Source: Dreissena polymorpha
Taxonomy: Eukaryota; Mollusca; Bivalvia; Myida; Dreissenidae
Direction: 5' to 3'
Assembly (NCBI RefSeq): GCF_020536995.1
Contig: NC_068357.1
Coordinates: forward strand, 60,248,123 to 60,312,122
DNA: 64,000 nt
Made by a program: the position numbers and the translations under genes
Shown here: positions 58,407 to 64,000 of the stretch, one piece after another
Layout: every line of letters starts with the position of its first letter
Numbering within the stretch: position 1 is the stretch's first letter
The notes under the pieces: model-generated
What the model was told of the DNA's origin: nothing
The model's input: only the letters and a program-made list of their open reading frames with translations
The model's database searches: none

Positions 58407-59964
58407 CAGGGGAGTAGGTAATTGGGAGGCAGGGGCCGCAGCCGCCTCCCCAATATTTAGGCTAGTCGTCGTTATATAAATAAAACGTAAAATCGTCAAA
58501 ATTCGCAGCCCCAAAACCAGTATTTTGTAATCACGGGCTGTCAGTGCAGAAGCCATGTGTCCCCTCTCTGTCTGCTCCGAAGTTGCCAATAGTGCTGTGT
58601 CAATATCCCTTGTTATGTGTCATAAACCAGAGACCCAGGTAAATGTCATTGCGTTTATTGTTTTATTGTTCTTTTCCGTGATTGCACTGTTGGTGTTTTG
58701 ATTGAGGACAGGCTATTCTTTTTTATTTTAATTGATCGCTCTAATTCAAAGGTAACTGCCACTTAAAACAATTTTGAGTAAATATACGCATGTAAAACAT
58801 TAATTTGATTGAAAATATTTTTGTTCTCTAAGTATAACAGTTATTATTTGATTTGAAATCATTGAAACAATATCATGTTATTGTATAATGTTCAAAATGA
58901 GTATTCCTAATCAGCCTCAAAAATTTGCTTTTCCTAAGCGTACATTGGGGAAGAAAAAGCCAGAACAGCGTTCATTCCAATCTAGTTGGTTTGATTCGTT
59001 GACATTGCTCCACTACCATGAGGTATGTATATTAGTATAAAATTTTAATTTGCGACCGTTCTTACCTTTTATGAACCTAACGTCGATCTAAATACAATCG
59101 AAATTTAGAAAAAAAACAAACATAGCAACAAATAATACTCGTATTGTTGCTTAATATTTAACACAAAATTTATTACATTAGCAATGTTATTCGTTCAGAG
59201 CCGGGACCATGCGTTCTGCCATCTCTGCATGGCGGCCAAGAAGACGGGCAAGATAAGCAACACAAAGGTGGACGGCAGCTTCATCAGTGACTGTTTATCC
59301 AACTGGAAACAGGGTCCCGTGAAGTTCTGGAAGCACAAAGGCAGCTAGTGCCACAAGGAGGCGGTCCAGCGACTGGTGACACTTCCCACCACTACGCATG
59401 ACGTGGGAGAGACGCTGTCAGCGGGGCACACGAAGGAGAAGGCGGATAACCTAAAGCAGCTGCTGCAAATCCTACGCAGCATATGGTTCCTTGCCCGCCA
59501 GTGCATCGCGATACGTGGGCATGACGACGATGAGGGAAACTTCATGCAGCTGCTACAACACCACGGTTGTGTGTTGTGAATGTAATGTTAATGTTATTAT
59601 TTCTCATATCGCTTGTTAAACTCCATCATTAAAATAATGTTCATTTACATTATTTTATGTTATGTTTAGCACGAGTTTTTGGAAAGAAAAAAATAACTGT
59701 TGAGATTTCTGGGTCGTCGTAAGCGGCATTGGACAAATTTTTTTCATGACAAACTGAGAGTGAGACAAAAATTGAGCATTTATATCAACATGACAGTTCC
59801 CCCAAAACTCACCATATTAGAAATCTAATTGTAATTGTAAAAATTTTCGGAACCACAGGAGAGGACAACCCTCTCAAACGAGGCCCCCTCAAACGAACCA
59901 CTTTATGTTCCCAGTACAGAAACTGGACCGCCTCCCCAATTTTTGGAGGTTATCTACATCCCTG
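58407..59964 (+). mobile_element. hAT element with ZMYM1-like coding remnant
   Basis: The left end CAGGGGAGTAGGTAATTGGG and the right end (reverse complement) CAGGGATGTAGATAACCTCC form imperfect terminal repeats, each followed by a GGAGGC-type motif. The flanking 8-mers GTGATATC and GTAGTTGC agree only partly, so the target duplication is not secure. Coding remains are listed separately. Confidence 0.7.
58897..59579 (+). pseudogene. hAT transposase N-terminus with TTF/ZMYM-type zinc finger, truncated
   Basis: Exon 58897-59022 encodes FPKRTLGKKKPEQRSFQSSW and WFDSLTLLHYHE, then a donor GAG|GTATGT. An acceptor TTCGTTCAG opens 59199 with SRDHAFCHLCMAAKKTGKIS, then FISDCLSNWKQGPVKFWKHK. A TAG at 59346-59348 interrupts it, after which CHKEAVQRLVTLPTTTHDVG and EKADNLKQLLQILRSIWFLA follow to a TGA at 59577-59579. 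This order is the TTF-type zinc finger and start of the DUF4371 region of ZMYM1-like hAT proteins. The catalytic part is absent. Confidence 0.82.
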
Positions 59965-60225
59965 GTAGTTGCAATAATCCATAAAAACTCAGAGCATTCA
60001 AGATGAACTACATCCCTGGATCTACTCCTATAAATATGAGGTCGATTTACATCGTAAGCGGGGTAGCTTACGTCTAATTATTTGGACTACCCTGGATCAT
60101 GATCATTGAAATCGAAAGTAGGAATGTTTGAAACACGATGTACACCCTACCCCGTTATATTTGTATGTACATGATTTCTCTCTGAATGCATATAAAAATA
60201 GCATAAACATTACCTTATAATATAC
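59965..60225. other. Spacer with inverted 'CGGGGTAG' motifs
   Basis: 'ATCGTAAGCGGGGTAGCTTA' (60052) and 'ACCCTACCCCGTTAT' (60147) are inverted relative to each other and may be arms of a short element. Nothing else is seen. Confidence 0.35.
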
Positions 60226-60294
60226 ACTCTGGATCAGCAGACGATTTATTTCACGGAGGAATCCGAGATAGCCGAAGTATCACGATTGCCTATT
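60226..60294 (+). repeat. Segment shared with the region upstream of the SOCS-like gene
   Basis: It contains ACTCTGGATCAGCAGACGAT and CCGAGATAGCCGAAGTATCA, matching the reverse complement of 9062-9120 apart from an 11-bp insertion and one or two changes. Confidence 0.7.
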
Positions 60295-60677
60295 ATAGTG
60301 CGCTGCGATAAAAACGCCGTCTTTTCCGCATACGATAACAATCTTATATCCTAAGCGGAAAAATAAAATGCAGACCAATTGAGAACATTAAGATTACAGA
60401 CTAAAATTGCAGTACTTAAGTTTTATAATACCACTGCCAGTAACTTACAACTACCCTAATCAAAGATATTGTAGCGAAGGATGGCCGTAGACTTCCGCAT
60501 ATTCTTACATAATCCCAAAAGGTTGCATTAATATGTTTGCCCGTGTTTAGGGGGATATATGAATACTTCGTTCCTTTTAGCTTGCAGTCGTATTTGGCAT
60601 GTGTTTTAAGATTAAACTCTGAACACCGGTTTACTTCCGCTTTCGTTATCGATTTAATAGGTAATTTGATTGAAGAG

Positions 60678-62735
60678 ATGGCAACTAAAAAGATAGGTAT
60701 TTTAACGGAGTTCAACTATGAAGATATCGAACTGTGGTACCCCTATTACAGACTGAAAGAAGAGGGCCATGAGACGTTTACAGTTGGGCCCGAAAAAGGG
60801 AAGACTTACAATTCCAAAAACGGATACCCGTGCAAAGCAGAGTACGGCATTGACGAAATACAGGTAACGGCTGTACAACTATGGTGTTCTGCATTGTTTG
60901 CGCTTGTGAGCATTATGCCACATCTTTTCTAGTATTCTATATCTAACCATATTCAATATCTTAAGATAATCTGTTTACTTATTCACCATAAGAAGTAGAC
61001 AAAATCGAGGGTCCAAGAAGGTATGAAACCAATTATCGCTTTACTTTTGTAATACATTAAGGGCAACATGACTTCAGTGTAAATTTGAACGCCGATCGTG
61101 TTTTTTTTTTGGTAAAAATATTTCTTGTTCACTCGCTTCTATATGGAGGTAATATTTGTGTGAGTGTCCGAAATAGAAGATATAGTCATATCAAGTCCCA
61201 TATCATACTCATGCATTCTGTTTTAATCAACCTCGTATTAAAAGAAAGCAAGCCATTTAGCCGAGATGGCCGTGCTCTATCAGTACAGTCAAAATAGATA
61301 GCCATTGCGACTCACAGCACGGTCATATTACTTACTTAGTGGCGATTGGTTTTCATCTTAAATATTATTGATGGAATAATCTTGACGACCGTTTCCAGCC
61401 TCGTCTACCGGTAATCCAAGCAGAAAAGTTTTCAGTGCTTTGATGGCTCTGTTTGCTCACGAATATAGTACGAATATTTATTTCCCGCCATAATGTGACT
61501 GAAATACTGTATAAACCTCAAAAGTCCGATAAAAGAATTAAAGACTTATGCACTTTATAGATATGATGAATACAAAGAGCGGGTTACTTGAATCTGTTAT
61601 GACTTAAATTTAATTTAAAGTAGCATTACTACTAAAAATCAAGAAAAATTTCGTACAATTTTTCGTAAATAAACTTAACCAATTAAAAAATCAGTGTTCC
61701 TTATGGCAATTGCCGAACTTTTAACGCCAGATGTTGTCTGGTAAAATGGATGTTTGTAGATACAAAATGCTCGTTTTATTATTGTTTTGCATATTTAATT
61801 CCATTTTAATTTCCCGCAACGATATCTATTAATACGCCACATGAACATTAACATGGTGTTCATTTGTCACATGAATAGATATATTCGCGGGAAATTAAAA
61901 TGGAATTTATTGTGTCACAAATAGATAAAAACGAGCATTTTATATCTACACAAATCTATCTAATCATACCACATCTAGCGTTGAAATTGTGGCTTTTGCT
62001 AAAAGGAACACTGTTTGTTTAGGTGTTAACTTTATTTTACGAAATACATTACACAATTTTCATTGATTTTGAGCGTTATAGAGACTTTAAACGTTCGAAT
62101 GCGGTGTACCCATCTTTAATCATTTTTATGTTCGATGCCGTTTTCTTTATATAATTATATTGTCTTGATCTGGCTATTCGTCATTCGCCTTAAATATACT
62201 GACTAAAGGACATAAATTTATTTATATCATAAAAAAACTTTTGGAATTTCATTAGTCCGATATATTTTGTATATAAACATATTGAATGTTATATTTTTTA
62301 CTCGAAAAACTTTAGAGAATAACGGTGTCGAGAAGATTCCGAACATTTAGAAAATAATGAATAATTGTAATGTAATTTTCTTAAATGCAACTTATAAATT
62401 TCTAGGCAGCGGACATAGATGGTCTGATAATCCCTGGAGGCTTTGCCCCGGACTACTGGCGTCGGGACGAGAGGATTCTCTCCCTTGTTCGTGACCTTGA
62501 CGCTGCCGGAAAAGTCCTGGCGTCCATATGTCACGGCCCGTGGGTTTTAATATCCGCTAAGGTCATAAGAGGTCGGAAGGTCACGTGCTTTTCCGCGATC
62601 AAAGACGACGTGGAAAATGCTGGTGCCGATTATTCGGACTGTCCGGTTGTCGTTGACCGCAACATGGTGACGTCACGGTTGCCCAAAGATCTACCGGATT
62701 TTTGTAGAGAAATAATTGCATTGCTCAAAAAATAA
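60678..62735 (+). CDS. PfpI/DJ-1 superfamily protein (2 exons)
   Basis: Exon 1 is 60678-60863 and exon 2 is 62406-62735, joined CAG|GTAACG...TTTCTAG|GC in phase 0, giving 171 residues. The fold is the class-I glutamine amidotransferase-like domain: KIGILTEFNYEDIELWYPYY, then LIIPGGFAPDYWRRDERILS, then the nucleophile elbow ASICHGPWVLIS with Cys104-His105, and ADYSDCPVVVDRNMVTSR with the final LPDFCREIIALL. Length and wording follow the bacterial PfpI/YhbO branch more than animal PARK7/DJ-1. Members have been described as intracellular peptidases and as deglycases or glyoxalases; the activity is disputed, so none is assigned. The ATG is preceded by AAGAG. AATAAA overlaps the stop and another is at 63005-63010. 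The intron holds a long palindromic MITE. Confidence 0.9.
61581..62111. mobile_element. Long-palindrome MITE in the PfpI-like gene intron
   Basis: The outer part (from GGGTTAC... to ...GTACCC) and the inner part (CAGTGTTCCTT at 61692, AAGGAACACTG at 62013) form arms of more than 200 bp that pair imperfectly. Matching stretches include ATGCTCGTTTTAT, TAATTCCATTTTAATTTCCC and ATAGATAT. It has no coding and a small central loop near 61855. Confidence 0.75.
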
Positions 62736-62739
62736 AATG

Positions 62740-64000
62740 TGATAAAGTTTTTCGGTAAAAATTTAATATACTGGCATTTGACTATTTTGAAGTTTCAAAA
62801 AATTTGAAAAAAATGATTGGTTTCCATGTCATAACAAAATGCTAATTTGTTTGTGAGTTGAAAGGTTGTAACTGGACACAAATATGCCGAATATCATGAA
62901 CGGATATCACGAATTGTGTTTCATGATGTTTATTTGCGATATCATATGATATAGTATTAAATATAGATGTTTGTTAAAATAACACTGAAGAAATAAGTAT
63001 AATTAAATAAAGTCAGAAACACATCTAAAACGATTTTCAAATTACTAGCGTTTGCATTCAAATCACATATCAAGTTGAGTTAGCGAACGTCGTTTACCAT
63101 TTTCTATCAATGGTGAAACAAGAAAATGGTGAAACTTTTAAATCATTTTCATACTCCTCTTGAAAAATGGTACTTATTGTGGGAAAAAAATGACGGGTGG
63201 CGTCCGACAGCGTTGTCCGCTCTCTTACTCAAACAGTGTAAATTTGATCATCATGAAACTTGTTGATAATATAGTGGGCATAAAACCTCAACCACCAGCA
63301 AATTTGATTGAAGTAACTCCTAAATTGTGGGGCCTTTGAAGTATAAACATGACAACACTTACATTGTCCGCCCTCTAAATCAAATAGTTTTAAATGTATC
63401 ATCAACACAATCATTTTTCGAACAATTTTTACCACAAATAATTATGTTCTTCACATATCAAGGTAATCAGACCTTTAAACGGGCGTATTTTGTGACATGT
63501 TTGCATCGTTGTGTGTTTATATGTATTACATTTAGAGAGTGGGGATTAATTCGCCTGAAACTGTGGTATTCGTGAAGGCTTCATGCTGGGCGCATCGGAT
63601 TGAATATGCGCTTCTCATCCCCGGCGACACGGTTTCAATGCGCGCTCCCGGTGCATCAGAGTTTGGTTGGTGGAGTTTTCTGCGGGTACCCCTCCCCGAC
63701 TAAGCACCAAAATTAAATGTCTTTCAGGAAAAACCATATAGCTTTAAATTGCAGCAATAGTATTTTATTCGTCACACCTTTCGTAAGTGAAGTAAGTTAA
63801 TCAGGTAGACGTGCTGGGACACACTCGGGTCCTTACATAATGCAGTCTTAGGCGCGGAACGACCTGATAAACTTCCAGATACGTAGTTTTCGTGAAATAC
63901 ATATGCCCTTAAGTGGCCTTGTATTAATTTGACACAAACTCGTTTTGAACATTCAAGTCAACTAATGAACAATTTACGGGGATATTCTTCAATGAAACTT
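62740..64000. other. 3' flank of the PfpI-like gene and right edge
   Basis: No further gene was recognised. At about 63570-63715 a G+C-richer segment ('CCCCGGCGACACGGTTTC', 'GGGTACCCCTCCCCGACTA') looks like a fragment of an interspersed, possibly tRNA-derived repeat, but its ends are unclear. Confidence 0.4.

Noticed and set aside
58149-58589. 146-codon minus-strand open frame
   Set aside because: It runs across the boundary of the GGGTAC-box MITE and the hAT end, so it is a chance frame.
63229-63575. Open frames near the right edge as a further host gene
   Set aside because: No domain, no splice signals in phase, and weak coding character.

Overview
The window looks like nuclear DNA of a bivalve mollusc. 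The reasons are its high A+T content, intron-split animal genes (SOCS, BTB zinc finger, NAPE-PLD), and many 'pearl'-like composite repeats: a head, a tandem core of about 110-185 bp units, and a hairpin tail. A dreissenid or other heterodont clam is my best guess; this is inference from general appearance, not from a search.

Host genes, left to right. (1) A single-exon SOCS6/SOCS7-type suppressor of cytokine signalling on the minus strand (7516-8652), with a compact promoter about 8.87-8.90 kb. (2) A two-exon BTB / AT-hook / C2H2 zinc-finger protein on the plus strand (16790-20872). (3) A minus-strand N-acyl-phosphatidylethanolamine phospholipase D (NAPE-PLD) gene spread over 31246-41979. (4) A two-exon PfpI/DJ-1 superfamily gene on the plus strand (60678-62735). 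A degenerate tRNA-Ser lies inside a NAPE-PLD intron. These genes do not form an operon or an obvious pathway; they are dispersed among repeats.

The most notable host observation is in NAPE-PLD. The exon carrying the last zinc-binding histidine and the neighbouring Gln-His pair is present twice (38093-38210 and 35131-35245). Both copies are open, have consensus splice sites, and have identical incoming and outgoing phases. Because those phases differ from each other, only transcripts that include exactly one copy keep the reading frame, as expected of mutually exclusive exons. A 2.45 kb Tigger/pogo transposon sits between the copies.

Mobile DNA fills most of the rest: a SWIM/Ulp1-protease/PHD coding remnant (9.07-10.67 kb), CR1/jockey-like LINE remnants (11.9-13.6 and 57.0-57.5 kb), a complete but inactivated Tigger, three hAT-type elements (one with a perfect 8-bp target duplication), two piggyBac-type MITEs with hairpin interiors, three copies of a GGGTAC-box MITE, and a long-palindrome MITE in the PfpI-like intron. 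The 42.3-56 kb stretch is almost wholly composite repeats, including a nest of one element inside another (44.76-48.80 kb). The composite families are unrelated in core sequence but share a plan: ACAAG followed at once by a hairpin, a tandem core, then a 3' hairpin and TAAAA-like end. Several cores carry closely packed AGGTCA half-sites on the complementary strand.
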